From Okapia johnstoni (taxonomy: Eukaryota > Chordata > Mammalia > Artiodactyla > Giraffidae): a stretch of 64,000 bases of DNA. Below are positions 36,566-49,276 of this stretch, in pieces; the first letter of the stretch is position 1, and every line of letters starts with the position of its first letter. The DNA lies in NCBI GenBank assembly GCA_024291935.2, contig CM044312.1, forward strand, positions 75,101,001 to 75,165,000, given 5' to 3'. Under the pieces are notes generated by a model. That model had not been told where the DNA came from. It made no database searches and saw only the letters and a list, made by a program, of their open reading frames with translations. The translations under genes were made by a program, and so were the position numbers.

Positions 36566-38559
36566 TTATGTAATGAAGATGCTAAAGCATTGGCTGTCTG
36601 AAGGTGTGGTATAGGTATTAAGCAGAGTTCAGCACCGTTACTTCCAAAATAACCACTCCAAGTTCAAACACACAGAAAATGTAACCACTTATGATATACT
36701 AATTAGACAAATCCAGAAACTTAAGAATAGAGACAATTGTTCATGGTTAAACAGTGTCACTTGAATGTACATATGTATTTCAAGGCATACCACTCTTATT
36801 GACAAACAAATCAAATTAGGATATGGAGTATTGTACATACCAAAAAATGTGAAAAGGGGCAATTATTTCATTTTCTTGGTGTCCGTATCAGAAATATGGA
36901 CTCAAACACAATTCCTTCTGATTTATTTCCAAATAAATGGCTAAAGAAGAGAAATGCCTTTCTTTATCTAGTCAATACAGCTAATCATTATTATATAAGT
37001 ATGATATTACTGCATCTTAAAAATAGTATATGACAATCTACCCATCCAGGTATCCACAATTTATGTTTTTTCTTCCCAGAAGATAGTTTCCTAAATTTTA
37101 ACTTTTTTAAGAAAAACCTTTGAATCAACAGAAATGTGCTCTTGTGCCGTGTGTACCTGACACACTATCTTGTAGGAGTTCTGAGAAGTCTCATGCTAAC
37201 GACCAGTCCGTACCTGGTAATCCCCCTGGAACAAGTACAAGGAAGCTCACTCATCTGTGTGCTGTGTTTCTTGTCCTCCAACCTTGATCACTGCCATGCC
37301 AATCTGTAACATATGCCAAAAAAGCATAAGCAGAAATAGAGACTTTCTTGCCTCGGAACATTCTCCTTTAAGTCACAAAGGAGTGTGTCCTCTACTGAAA
37401 TTAGTTCTTCTACCATAGACTTCTTCAGTACGGGGAATTCCAGAGGCCAACTTCTAAAATCAAAATCACATGCCAAAAACAGCTAACATCATCTCTACTC
37501 CAATTACTAATTCTCAAACATATACCCAACATTTTCTTTTTTTTTTGCCAGAAACCATGCCAATTCACCTTTAAAAGGAGCTAGCTAGATGAATCAAATC
37601 CCCTTCACTGAGACAACAAGAAACTGAGAATTTGGAAATATCCATGAATTAGAATTTATGTCACAGGTACATTTCCTCACAGAATAGCATATGAACAAAC
37701 TGAGATAAACTCATTTCTTTACAGGCGTAGCAGTCTGCAGAAGCTAATTTTCCATATATCTCTGGCTAAATCCATAGCAAACATTGAATATTAGTGGTTT
37801 TATACTTTTGCTCTCCTAGTCTATATCTCTACTGATTCATTAAGAAGTTTCTGGAAGCTACATTTAGAACTTAACACTATCTTCCTACTTAACATATATT
37901 CCTATCTTAGCTTCAAACAGCATTCTCCAAACAAATATGATTTTATTATCAATAATAAAGATATAATTTATCTTCAAAATACTTCAATTAATTTTTAGTT
38001 GGACAATCTATCAATATAAACAAATAACTGCTTTTGGTTCAATGGCTAAAAGATGTTTAGTTCTTATAGATTTACTGTTCTCTTATGAAAACTGTTGAAA
38101 TAAGAAAAGTATTAAACAGGTAATGTATTTCACAATTATGATGTTAAGATACACAATACTATGGGAAAAATCATTTGGAGAATAAGATCAGAAGTCCAGC
38201 GATTAAATAAAACTTAGAACCAACAACATGCATATAAAGGATTAGGTCTGTTCCATTGTGCTTCCTAAACAAATTTTTATTTGTATTTTTTACTCTTTTT
38301 CTGCAGACACAATATTGTAATAGGTTAATATAAAATGATACAACTTTTCAATAAGTTTAACAATTGCTATGTATTAATTTCTTTAAATGTCCTAACTTAA
38401 TTTATTGTATTGATTCAAAACACAGTGATTAAATCTCTAAGAAGAGCAAAGGTCTCGCATTGAGAACCCATGGAAAACTCAAATACATAAGACTCAAAAT
38501 AAATTTTTTTTCTACATTAATTTACACCTTCCATATAATTACTGTCCAATTTCAACAGA

Positions 38560-39740
38560 GATCTTCCTGGAAACTAACAAGCCAGTTCTAGAATGTATAT
38601 GCAAGATCAAAGTTCAAGAACTGTCCCAAGTCGATTTTGAAAAGCAATATGGTAGATTATCTACCATATGTCAGGACTTAAAATAAAGGCATCATAATTA
38701 AAACAGTGAGACACTGATGTAGGGATAGACAAAGAGACCAATATCTCATAGAACAAAGATCTTATAAAAGACCCACACATGTATAAAAAAATCAATATAT
38801 GACAGATGGGGTATTGAAGATCAGTGGAACAATGCTACATTACTCAATAATTTGTGCACAGGCGACTGATTATCCATACTGATGGGGTAGAATGCTAAAA
38901 TTTCTCAGACCACAGATATAACAAAAAAAACTGAATTCTACATCTATAAGGGCATTATATAAAAAGTGAGATTTTAAAAGTTTTAGAAAAAAATACAGGC
39001 TAATATTTGAGGACTTCGGAGCAAGGAGAATTTCCCAAATAATATAGAACATTTATACTACTAACTAGAAACAAAATGATAAGCCGACTACGTTTCAGTT
39101 TCAACTTAAAAAAAAGACAGACACTACAGAAACAAAAGAAACAAGCCACATACTCGGCTACCTACTTGACAAATGCTTATAACCAGAATATATAAAGATT
39201 CTCTGAAATTCAATTAAAAATACACAAACAATTCAATAAGGAATAAGCCAAAGAAACAAGCAAATCACAGATGAGGAAAACCCAAACGCTAACAAGATTA
39301 ATAAAATACTATCCCATTCAACATTACTGAGGGCAAGCAAATGAAGAACACCATGGGCCATCATTTTACATTATATTTGAAAAAGAAAATTCAGAGTAAG
39401 AGGAACAAGAATATAAAGGAATAAGAACACTTCTTTACTACAGATGAATATAAAAATGGTATAACACTTGGGAGAACAATTTGGAAAAATCAACTACAGT
39501 TGAAGAAACCACATAATATTCTTTTACATTATTTATATATTATTTTACATTCTTTTACATTATTATCACCCAGAAAATGAAACTGTAGAAGAAACTTCTG
39601 CATATGTGCAAAAGGAAAAGGAAAGTATTTCAGAAAATCAATTACAGCATTGTTTGAAATATATACAAAAAACCAAAAACCTCATATGTAATATAAATAA
39701 CCAGAGAATATTTAAACCTTGTTGAGCCATACAGTAATAG
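38560..39740 (+). repeat. Old L1M ORF2 to 3' region
   Basis: A diverged stretch carries L1 ORF2 text such as CACTGATGTAGGGATAGACA..., GAACAAAGATCTTATAAAAG and ...GGGCAAGCAAATGAAGAACACC. Boundaries are approximate. Confidence 0.6.
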
Positions 39741-39759
39741 AATTGTGCCCTGTACTACA

Positions 39760-40075
39760 AATGAACTTATCTACAAAACAGAAGTAGAGTTATTGATGTA
39801 GATAATAAACTTATGACTATCAGAGGGTGGGGGGTGAATAAACTGGAAGATTGGGACTGACACATACATACTACTATATACATAAAATATGTAACTAATA
39901 AGGACCTACTGTGTAGCACAGGGAACACTACTCAGTACTCTGTAATGGCCTTTATACAAAAAGAATCTAAAAAAGAGTAGATAATGTATAAGATTTTCAC
40001 TTTGTTGTACACCTGAAATGAACACAACATTGTAAATTAACTACACCCAATAAAAATTTTAAAAATAGTAAAAAT
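39760..40075 (+). repeat. Ruminant L1 3' end
   Basis: TACAAAACAGAAGTAGAGTT, GGTGGGGGGTGAATAAACTGG, GGACCTACTGTGTAGCACAGG and ...GTAAATTAACTACACCCAAT are in order, then an A-rich tail. Confidence 0.8.
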
Positions 40076-40289
40076 GAATTTTTCTTTCCTTAAAAAAATT
40101 CTGCCCTGCAGTTAAAATAAACAACTACAGCTACATGTACCACTTAAATGTTGGGACTGAAAAATGTGGCAAAAATGCATGTACAGTAAACTATCATTTC
40201 TATAAAATTTCATAAACAAGCAAAATGAATCCTTAAAAACTTTATGAATGCATACATAAAAATAAATTAAAGCAAGTGAAGGGTATTCT

Positions 40290-40510
40290 CATACTGTCTG
40301 GTGACATATTTTGGGTTAGTAAGAGGTTTGGAAGAGGAGAGGTGACTACAGGAGGCTTTCATTGATTTATAGATACTTATTTCTCCTAAAAATATGAAGC
40401 AAAAAGGCAAAAAATTGAGACTTAAAACAGTCTGATGAATACATGGGTGTTTACCATACTACTCCCTATAGCTTTTTTTGTATGCTCAAACATTTGCAAC
40501 AAAAATTGCA
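40290..40510 (+). repeat. Old L1M 3' UTR
   Basis: ACATGGGTGTTTACCATAC... and TTTGTATGCTCAAACATTTGC match the L1ME-type 3' UTR. Confidence 0.5.
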
Positions 40511-41328
40511 GGCTGGTACCCAATTAAGTGTTATGTTGCATACATCAAACCAGAATGTGAAGAAGCTCCCCTATCCCATTCCCATGAGGGAAGGCAGAAC
40601 AGAAGATGTGGGCTGTTGAGCTGTGTACCCCACTACATGAGGAATCTTAAAAGGCAAATCTTTTAAAGCAATTTTCCTGATTGTGGAGGAGGCTCAGACT
40701 AAGGAAAATCACATCCATTTTCAATGAATTAGTAAACATCAAACTCTGACTTTCTGTTTTCACAATGTAACAGAGAAATGCAACCATTGAGTTGCTTCAG
40801 TAAAATTTTCCAGGATTGAAAGCTCACCATTTAAGTGCACTCACCATTTAAGTGCAAATAAATCAGAAAGAGATGTGTCAGGCAGCAAACACTTCCATGT
40901 AGGACTTGTTATTTTGAGTTAAGATTTTAACTTTGAATTTAAAACGCATCTGTTTTGTGCCCTTCACCCTCTCTCCATCAGAGGGCCAACATAATTGGGA
41001 GATTCTGGACGGGGGAAGAACCCACCAGAGGGGAAGGGTGCTGCATTTTCCAGATTGGGAGAGGTTTTTCTCTATCAGGAACCATCCAATTACCCATTCC
41101 CACTGCAGAGACCTAAACTTAAATTCAGGGCAAAGAAAATCTAAGAGAAAAAAAAGAGAGAAAACATATATAAATTTATGAGCACCTAAGTCCACGGTTA
41201 TAAGAACATGTGCCCAGAGGAAACATTTTGAACTTCCTTTCTTAAAACATAATCAAAAGTTGTCTTAACAAATATAGATGCTGTTCTAAATGTACATGAT
41301 TATTTACCAGTGAGTGTGAGTACACATA

Positions 41329-41401
41329 CTAAGTTGGTCAAAATGTTCATTTTCTGTAACATCTTATGGAAAAACCTGGACGAACATTTTGGCCAACTCA
41401 A
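41329..41401. mobile_element. Short mariner-derived MITE, about 73 bp
   Basis: Inverted ends CTAAGTTGGTCAAAATGTTC and TTGAGTTGGCCAAAATGTTC surround a centre with CATCTTATGGAAAAACC. TA flanks it at 41327-41328 and 41402-41403. It is the same family as 46570-46643. Confidence 0.8.
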
Positions 41402-41756
41402 TATCATGTTTTTTTTTTGCTTCACATAACCTTGTATGGAGTGATATATTAGTGAGTACCAAAATTTGTAATTAAAAAGGAATTCTTCATTACTCATTTC
41501 TATATATATTGCTTGAAATATTTTATGAGGCACCTGTGTTGAGCACTGGGTATGCAGAAAAAAAGAACTCCATGTCAAAGGACAAAAGAGATAAGAGGCA
41601 CAAACGGTATTGAACACAAAGAACTGAACTTGGTCTTTATCATATAAAAAATGAACAAAGTCTGTGCTTGTTCATAAAATACTGACAGTTGTATTATAGA
41701 CTCCTCAAATTTGGAGATGGTTGGAAATTTGATCTGTGAAGAATACATAAAGTTGT

Positions 41757-43518
41757 TTTTATTGTTCAGTTGCCAATTCACGTCCGACTCTTTGTGACCC
41801 TATGACCAGCAGCACATCAGGTTTCCCTGTCCTTCACCATCTCCTGGAGTTTGCTCCAACTCACGTCCATTGAGTTGGGGATGTTATCCAACCATCTCAT
41901 CCTCTGTTGCCCCTTCTCCTTTTGCCCTCAATCTTTCCCAGCATCAGGTTCTTTTCCAGTCAGTTGGCATTTTGCATCAGGAGGCCAAAGTATTAGGGCT
42001 TCAGCTTCAACATCATTCCACCCAATGAATATTCATGGTTGATTTCCTTTATGATTGACTGTTTTGATTTCCTTGCTGTCCAAGGGACTATCAATAGTCT
42101 TCTCCAGCACCACACTTAGAAAGCATTAATTCTTTGCTGTTCTGCCTTCTTTATGTCCAACTCTCACATCCATACACGACTACTGGAAAAACCACAGCTT
42201 TGACTATATGGACCTTTGTCAGCAAAGTGATGTCTCTGCTTTTTTAATAAGCTATGTTTGTCATAGCTTTTTCGTCCAAGGAGCAAGCGTCTTTTAATTT
42301 AGTGCCTGTAGTTACAATCTGTAGTGATTCTGGAGCCCAAGAAAATTAAATCTGTTACTGTTTCCACTGTTTCCCCATCTATTTGCCATGATGTTATGGG
42401 AACCATGATCTGAGTTTTTTGAACGCTGAGTTTTAAGCCAGCTTTTTCACTCTCCTGTTTCACCCTCATCAAGAGGCTCTTTAGTTCCTCTTTGCTTTCT
42501 GTCATTAGAGTAGTATCATCTGATTATCTGAGGTTGATGGTATTTCTCCCAAGCTTGATTCCAGTTTGTGAGTCTTGCATTCTGCACAGAAGTCAAACAA
42601 GCAGTGTGACAATATACAGCCTTGATGTACTCCTTTCCCAATCTAGAACCAGTCCATTGTTCCAAGTCTGGTTCTAACTGTTGCTTGACCTGCATACAGG
42701 TTTCTTAAGAGGCAGGTAAGGCGGTCTGTTATTCCCATCTCTTTTTGAATTTTCCACAGTTTGCTGTTATCTACACAGTCAAAGGCTTTAGCATAGTTAA
42801 TATAGCAGAAGTAGACATTTTTTGGAATTTTCTTGCTTTTTCTATGATCCAGCAGATGATTGCAATTTGATCTCTGATTCCTCTGCCTTTTCTAAATCCA
42901 GCTTGTACATCTGGAAGTTCTTAGTTCATGTTCCACTGAAGCAAAGCCTAGCTTGAAAGAGTTTGAGCATTACTTTGCTAGCATATGAAATAAGTCCAAT
43001 TGCATGGTAGTTTGAACATTCTTTGACATTGTCTTTCCTTGGGATTGGAATGAAAACTGAGCTTTTAAAGTCCTGTGGCTATTGCTGAGTTTTCCAAATT
43101 TATTGGCATATTGAGTGTAGCACATTAACAGCATCATCTTGTAGGATATGAAGTAGCTCAGTTGGAATTCCATCATTTCTGCTAGCTTTATTTGTAGTGA
43201 TGCTTCCTAAGGCCCACTTGACTTCACACTCCAGATGTCTGGCTCTAGGTGAGTGACCACACCATCACAGTTTGCCTGGGTCATTAAGAACTTTTTGGTA
43301 TAGTTCTGTGTATTCTTGCTACCTCTCTTAATCTCGTCTATTTCTGTCAGGTCCTTGCCATGTCTTTCCTTTATTGTGCTCATCTTTGCATGAAATGTTC
43401 CCTTGGTATCTCCAATTTTCTTGAAGAGATCTCTAGTCTTTCCCATTCTGTCTTTTCCTTCTACTTTTTTTGCATTGTTCAAGTAAGAAGGCTTTCTTAT
43501 TTTTCCTTGCTATTCTCT
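41757..43518 (-). mobile_element. BovB LINE, 5'-truncated, minus strand
   Basis: From high to low coordinates it reads the region before the reverse transcriptase (43482-43207, ...KVEGKDRMGKTRDLFKKIGD), the RT core, a YADD-region remnant near 42505 (TESKEELKSLLMRV just after it), then the C-terminal region and the 3' end near 41760. Many frame breaks are present. The orientation is the same as PCLO transcription. Confidence 0.92.
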
Positions 43519-43904
43519 AAGAGTTATTTTTAAAGAAAATGTTATTTTTAAATCATGCCATGAGTTCAAAACTTCCTTAAATTGCAAGATGTAGGTTTCA
43601 ATAGATAAAATAGCTGCAGAAAAGAAAGTTTATTACTGAAGAAGGCTCTAATTCTTTGAGGCTGATAATCATAGTGTTGATTATATGGAATTTTGTATTG
43701 TTATTTAATATACATAAGGTTTATAATCATTTGCCTAAGGATAGAGATTTAAAATGGAAGAGGCAAGTTATAAGTATACTTTCAAAGTCCATATATTTAG
43801 TATACTTTTAAGTGCTCAAATTAATTAAAAAAGAAACAATATCATGAACCTACATGCAGGGAAAGAATGGAGATGCAGATGAAGAGAATGAACTTGTGGA
43901 CACA

Positions 43905-44013
43905 GCAGGTAGCCATTCCCTTCTCCAGGGGACCTTCCCAACCCAGGGATTGAATCCAGGTCTCCTGCATTGCAGGTGGATTCTTTACCAGCTGAGCCAA
44001 AAGGGAAGCCCAG
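43905..44013 (-). mobile_element. Bov-tA SINE head fragment
   Basis: On the minus strand: GGGCTTCCCTTTTGGCTCAGC, then TTCAATCCCTGGGTTGGG. The BovA body is truncated. It sits directly upstream of an L1 3' end. Confidence 0.85.
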
Positions 44014-44019
44014 AGAAAG

Positions 44020-44206
44020 GAGAGGGTAGGACAAACAGAGAAAGTGGCATTGACATATATACTCTATTGTATGTAAAACAGATAACTAGTGGGAAGCTGC
44101 TATATAACATGTGGAGCCCAGCCTAGTGTCTTGTGATGATCTGGAGGGGTGGGAAAGGAGGGGGAGGGGTAGGAAGGACCAGGGAGGGCAGCTCAATAGG
44201 GAGGGG

Positions 44207-44270
<64 letters not shown>

Positions 44271-44365
44271 CTATGTGTGCCTGAATTATGACTCATTCTC
44301 ATTGTTTTACTGCAGAAACCAGCATATTGTAAGGCATTTATCCTCCAATTAAAAAAAAAAAAAGA
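44020..44365 (+). repeat. Ruminant L1 3' end containing a GT microsatellite
   Basis: GTAAAACAGATAACTAGTGGG, GAGCCCAGCCTAGTGTCTTG, a G-rich run and ...CATTTATCCTCCAATTAAAA with an A-tail at 44350-44362. Confidence 0.82.
44208..44269. repeat. (GT)31 microsatellite
   Basis: An uninterrupted GT run of about 62 bp inside the L1 3' end. Confidence 0.97.
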
Positions 44366-45880
44366 CTAAAATCGGAAAACATTACACACTATCTAAAACC
44401 CCAATACTGGTGAGCATTTCATGGCTCCAACATTGTTGATCTAACACTGTTAACATTTTAATCTTAAAGCAAATAGCAAAAACCGGCACTCTAGAAACTT
44501 AGATTTGTAACTTAATCTGTTAGATCTTTTGTCTTCATTTTCTCAACTGAGCAAAGACTGAACTTATGTGTGAAAAAACAGGATAATAGGCAGCAAAAAA
44601 TCATTCTTTGTCTCGTAGTAGTTTAAGAAGGTTTACAAAATGTTTCTGGGAGATAAATTTTAAGATTTTGAATGATTAGGCTCTCTCAAGTACCTGACTG
44701 CCTGAGTTCTTTCAGAAAACCACTGTAGACTAAAATATTGGTTCAGGAAATTTAAATTAAAGGAATATTTTCTATTGCATTTCTTTTTTTAAATTTTAAG
44801 GCACACAAGGTAATATTAGGAGTGTTTTAAAACTAATTTCTTGAATATAGCTTAAGTATTTTGCAATAAAATTATTGCTAATTCTCAGGATTCTGAACCA
44901 TAAAATTCTCTTACATTATTTAACATGATAGACAACCTTGTTCAGAAAGATTTTTTAAAAGAGGTTGAATCAAAATCTTTTTTTCAAAGAAATAAACAGA
45001 GTAGTGATTCAGAAAATATACTAGAGTTATTTTTTTCTCTTCCATTTAATAATTTAGTTGCATAAGTGGGTACTTTCAGAATATGAACATCAAGAAATCT
45101 ACATCACTGATCAGTATGCTTTAAATGCGTAAGTTCAGAGAGTAGAGGAGATTTGAAAAATCAACACAGAGTGGCACTCCATGCCACTGAGTTTTGTTAA
45201 CCTGTCAAACCATGAAAAGTCTGAAAAACTTATGATAGGAAAAATGACCAAATTTAGAAAAACAGTAGACAGTTAAACTGTGAACAGTAGCTTTGTATTT
45301 TGGAGTGGTAAAAAGCATAATCTAAAAATTCTGTAGTCAATCAATTGTCATTCAACAACTTAAATCAACTGGAAGACAATTTTGAGTCATAAAGACTGTC
45401 TATATACATCTGTATACAGAATGCAGAAAGAAAGACATATCAGGAAGAGATCAAATCAATTCCTATTTCCACCCGGAATTCATTATAAAAATGGAGAAAC
45501 TAAATTACGTAAACACAAAAACACATTTCATCCATCTATTTATGCACACACACTCACACACACATATACACATATAATATTCCTTAGGAAAGAATTAACT
45601 TCAAATTGTGGCAAATTAACCAAATTCAATCCTTTCAATAAATAAATTTTTAAAAATTAACATTCATGAACACAATTTTAAAAATTAAAAAAAATCCAAA
45701 ACTCCAGTGATAGAGAATTGGTATTATTATAATATTTCACATCAGGCATAAAAATCAAAGTACAGTTTCAATGAATCTACTGCTCTGAAGTTTTTTGATC
45801 ATCTATTCCAGCTTGAGGCTCAGTTCACTAAGGATATCACGTATGAATGAAACACATAATTATAGACAAAGCAAAATATA

Positions 45881-46095
45881 GGGGCATCCCAGGTGGCGTT
45901 GGTGGTAAAGAATTTGCCTGCCAATGCAGAAGATGCAAGAGATGCAGGTTTAATCTCTAGATTGGGAAGATTTCCTGGAGAGGGAAATGCCAACCCACTC
46001 TAGTGTTCTTGCCTGGAAAGTCTCACGAACAGAGGAGTCTGGTGGGCTGCAGTCCATGGGGTCATAAAGAATCAGACAGGACTGAGCACCTGCAC
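45881..46095 (+). mobile_element. Bov-tA SINE
   Basis: Head GGGGCATCCCAGGTGGCGTTGG, then GGTTTAATCTCTAG, then the BovA body to AGAATCAGACAGGACTGAGC. Plus strand. Confidence 0.9.
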
Positions 46096-46290
46096 ACATA
46101 ATAAAGTCAGAAAATATACTGGTCTCAACAAAGTAAGTCTGTAGATACTAACTTGGACTGATAGCCTTCTAGTCAGTTGTGGACTAAAAAAAACAACAAC
46201 AACAATGAATCTTTATCATTTTAGCCTGGTGGCATAGAACACAGTATAGCTTTATGGATAGGAGAAAGTAAATGACTTATCCTACGTCAG

Positions 46291-46499
46291 AAGTGAAAGT
46301 GTCACTCAGTCATATCAGACTCTTTGCGACCCCATAGACTATAGCCCAGTGGGCTCCTCTGTCCATGGAATTCTCCAGGTAAGAATACTGGAGGGGGTAG
46401 CCATTCCCTTCTCCAGGTGATCTTCCCAAGCCAGGGACTGAAGCCAGCTCTCCTGCATTGCAGGCAGATTTTTTACCTTCTGAGCCACAGGGAAGGCCT
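46291..46499 (-). mobile_element. Bov-tA SINE
   Basis: On the minus strand: GGCCTTCCCTGTGGCTCAGAAGG, then the BovA body to GACACTTTCACTTC. The orientation is opposite to the copy 200 bp to the left. Confidence 0.9.
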
Positions 46500-46569
46500 T
46501 CATATGTCAAAATCACTCCTCAAAATATTTAATGTTTCAAATATAGGATCTATTTTGACACTTAAGATA

Positions 46570-46643
46570 TTAGGTTGGCCAGAAAGTTCATTTGTTTTCT
46601 CATGACATCTAATGGAAAAACACAAACTTTTTGGCCGATCCAA
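46570..46643. mobile_element. Short mariner-derived MITE, about 74 bp
   Basis: Ends TTAGGTTGGCCAGAAAGTTC and TTGGATCGGCCAAAAAGTTT are inverted repeats with TA on both sides (46568-46569 and 46644-46645). The centre is CATCTAATGGAAAAAC. Confidence 0.85.
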
Positions 46644-46872
46644 TACCATCATGAATCTAATAGAAATACTACCAAGAACTGTATTAAAGACTTATGTTTT
46701 ATGAGAAAATAAAGTAAATCTGGAAATCATAAGTAGCAAATTATGGCTATGAGTTATGCAAAAACTGAACTCTAATCAGAGGATTTATACTCAGAAAGGC
46801 CTGGCTTGGCACCTTGGCAAAACTTTGGGAGAATTAGTAAATAATACAATTAATAAAAGTAAAATCTTAAGT

Positions 46873-46958
46873 CACAGGGGATCTTCCCGACCCAGGGATC
46901 AAACCAGGGTCTTTTGCCTTGCAGGCAGATTCTTTTTTGAGCCACTAGGGAATCCCAA
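46873..46958 (-). mobile_element. Bov-tA SINE head fragment
   Basis: On the minus strand: GGGATTCCCTAGTGGCTC..., then TTTGATCCCTGGGTCGGG. Only the tRNA-derived head is left. Confidence 0.8.
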
Positions 46959-48136
46959 GTCATATGCACATAGCTTTTTATGAGTTCCCGTTTAAACCAA
47001 TGAAACAAACTGCAAAAATCTTCGTTTCAAAAAAAGATGAGGACCTTAATGGCAGTCTCTGAGTTTATAAAATCACAAATGTAATTTTAGGTTCATTTCA
47101 GTTTTCCTTCTTGAATGAGTTTGCATTACATCTATTTTTAATTTAGGTGCATGAATTTAAAAATAGCCACATAAACTACCAAATACAAAGAGAATCAATT
47201 CATCACAGAGTGCTTCATTGAAACTGTACTTAAAAATCATCTTGATTTGTAGCATCTGGTGATTTTCATGTTATAAAGACAAAGAAGGTTATGAAATTTT
47301 CCTTTAAATTATTCAAGTATCTTTGTCAAACTGTATTAGGCACAGTTACTAAGTTGAAAATTTTATTCTAAAAGAAAAATAGCATATTCATTTCTTTCTG
47401 AAGTATGCTATCTGAAAGTAAACATATCATGCCCATACTTACAAATGGGCCTCAATCTTTGTATCTTACCTAAACTGTAACACCAAGAGAGTAGTATTAG
47501 GCATGATGGGATTATAGTCATTGAAAATTCATACAGATCCAGTGTTTGTTCATAATGGCTATGTTTTGATTCATACAGTCTTCTCTTTCATTTAGCTAGC
47601 CCTCCCAATTTTTCCTGTTGTATGAATATAATTAAAATATTTTTAATAATATGCTTTCAGTTATATATTTGGCAATACCCTTGTAAACTGGCTTTCTGAA
47701 AATCAACAAGCAAGTAAATGAACAAAAAATTCTGATTTATAGCATTTGTCTATTTTCATGTTTAAATACTCTGACCATGGCCAATTCAAGCTATCAACAT
47801 GATGACACTCAAAGTGAAGCTGGGAAGAGATGTGCAAAGTTTCGCGCAGTGAGTTGGTCAAGCTGGTTTCAGCAGAACACTGTGATAAATAAATACTGGC
47901 TCAAGTCTGTGTTTATTCAAATAGTCTGTCAAAATATTCAGGGACTTTTTTGTAGGTTCCAATATATTTAAGACCATGGCAGTGAATAATTTTAACATGA
48001 TTAAGTTTTAAACAATAACAGGCAACATTAAACTATGAAGTGACAGCAAAACACTATCCAATTTAGGATAAAAACAACAACAAAAAAAGATTTATGATAA
48101 AACTATTGCTTTATGATAAAAAATATTCATGACAAA

Positions 48137-48345
48137 TCAGTTCAGTTCAGTCGCTCAGTCGTGTCCGACTCTTTGCGACCCCATGAATCGCAGCACGCCA
48201 GGCCTCCCTGTCCATCACCAACTCCCGGAGTCTACCCAAACCCATGTCCATCGAGTCGGTGATGCCATCCAACCATCTCATCCTCTGTCGTCCCCCTCTC
48301 CTCCTGCCCCCAATCCTTCCCAGCATTAGGGTCTTTTCCAGTGAC
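48137..48345 (-). mobile_element. BovB LINE 3' end, 5'-truncated
   Basis: About 209 bp matches the last part of BovB, with GDGQ-type C-terminal text visible as [17 protein letters not shown]. CpG sites are well kept (GTCGCTCAGTCGTGTCCG), suggesting a young copy. Confidence 0.88.
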
Positions 48346-48559
48346 AAATAGTATCACTGAATCTTGTAAGCTGTCTCTATGTTGGATTTTTGAAAATGTC
48401 AATGACCACATCATCTTGGGAATCAAGGTAACATTTGACTGAAATTGAAAGTAAGATCATTTTATGGCCCACTATATACACTTGTAAAGTTCATTATTTT
48501 AATACTTATGATGTAATAAGTTGAACAGAATAGTACCTAACATAGGATTTGACAATTTT

Positions 48560-48785
48560 TTTTTTTCTCTGAAGGGTCAGAAAGAATATATTTAGGCTTT
48601 GCAAATCATATAGTTTGTTGTGAATGCAGTACTGTTTGTGCAGTGGGAAATACTCATGTTCAACATGTAAATTAAAAATCCTGGCTGTGTTCCAATAAAA
48701 CAATGCTTACAGAAACAAGCAGCAGATGGATTTGGCTGTGGGTCATCCACAATTTGTTGACCTGACTTTAGCAGGTACCAAATCA
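48560..48785 (+). mobile_element. hAT-Charlie-type MITE
   Basis: TTTAGGCTTTGCAAATCATATAG, GGCTGTGTTCCAATAAAAC and GATTTGGCTGTGGGTCATCC match the common element whose ends read GGTCGGCAAACTT. I do not assign a subfamily name. Confidence 0.65.
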
Positions 48786-49150
48786 TCTGATGTTTTTATG
48801 GCACTGATTTCAATATGATTTTTCTTGGTGTTTATGAACTACTAGTACCTTTAATCAAAGTACTTTTTAAAAGTATAATACTGCCCCAGTCAGTAAAAAA
48901 AATCTCAACTAATTACTGTTTCTTAAACGAGATACTCCCTCAGCAATGCAAATGCCAAAAGGACAATGCAATTGCAAACAAAATGAATACAGTGGTGGAC
49001 ATATCTTCCTTTACTGTACCACAATGTTACCTTTAACCACAAGGAGAGGTTTTCCTAGACAGTAAAAGAAGAGAAAACTCTCAGATCAAATTAAGATATG
49101 TTTATTATGAGCACATTCATTTTAATTTACTCTGAAATCCTTATTCTTAC

Positions 49151-49276
49151 CTTCCACAAGTTTCCCTGTCTGTTCGGCACTTCCCCCAGGAAGAATCTTG
49201 GCGATATAGGCTCCAATTTCTCCGCTATGTCCAGGGATTTCTTTACCACCCACAATTCTAATTCCTAATCCATTAC
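49151..49276 (-). CDS. PCLO: PCLO coding exon: PDZ domain, N-terminal half
   Basis: This 126-nt exon encodes [16 protein letters not shown], then ...[13 protein letters not shown]..., ending at KLVE plus a split Gly. The GLGI motif is the carboxylate-binding loop of a PDZ domain, which grips the C-terminus of a partner protein. The [13 protein letters not shown] stretch is the typical strand and helix start after that loop. The acceptor is ...AATACAG before GTAATGG and the donor is GAAG followed by GTAAGA. Both ends are phase 1. It is the only piece in a roughly 38-kb stretch between 22.9 and 60.5 kb. Confidence 0.96.

Larger units (their letters stand above)
22868..49150. other. PCLO 26-kb intron inside the PDZ coding region
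   Basis: The largest intron seen in the window. It holds three BovB pieces, several SINEs, L1 and L2 copies, two short mariner MITEs and long TA and GT microsatellites, each listed. Stretches I cannot assign include 22870-24400, 24520-26540, 28510-29780, 30905-33530, 36560-38560, 40680-41320, 43520-43900, 44370-45880 and 46960-48130. The stretch 23466-23654 looks like a fragment of an old interspersed repeat that I cannot name. Confidence 0.55.

Noticed and set aside
44208..44269. Tandem repeats as a CRISPR-like array
   Set aside because: All tandem repeats here are mono-, di- or trinucleotide microsatellites without spacers, and the genome is mammalian.
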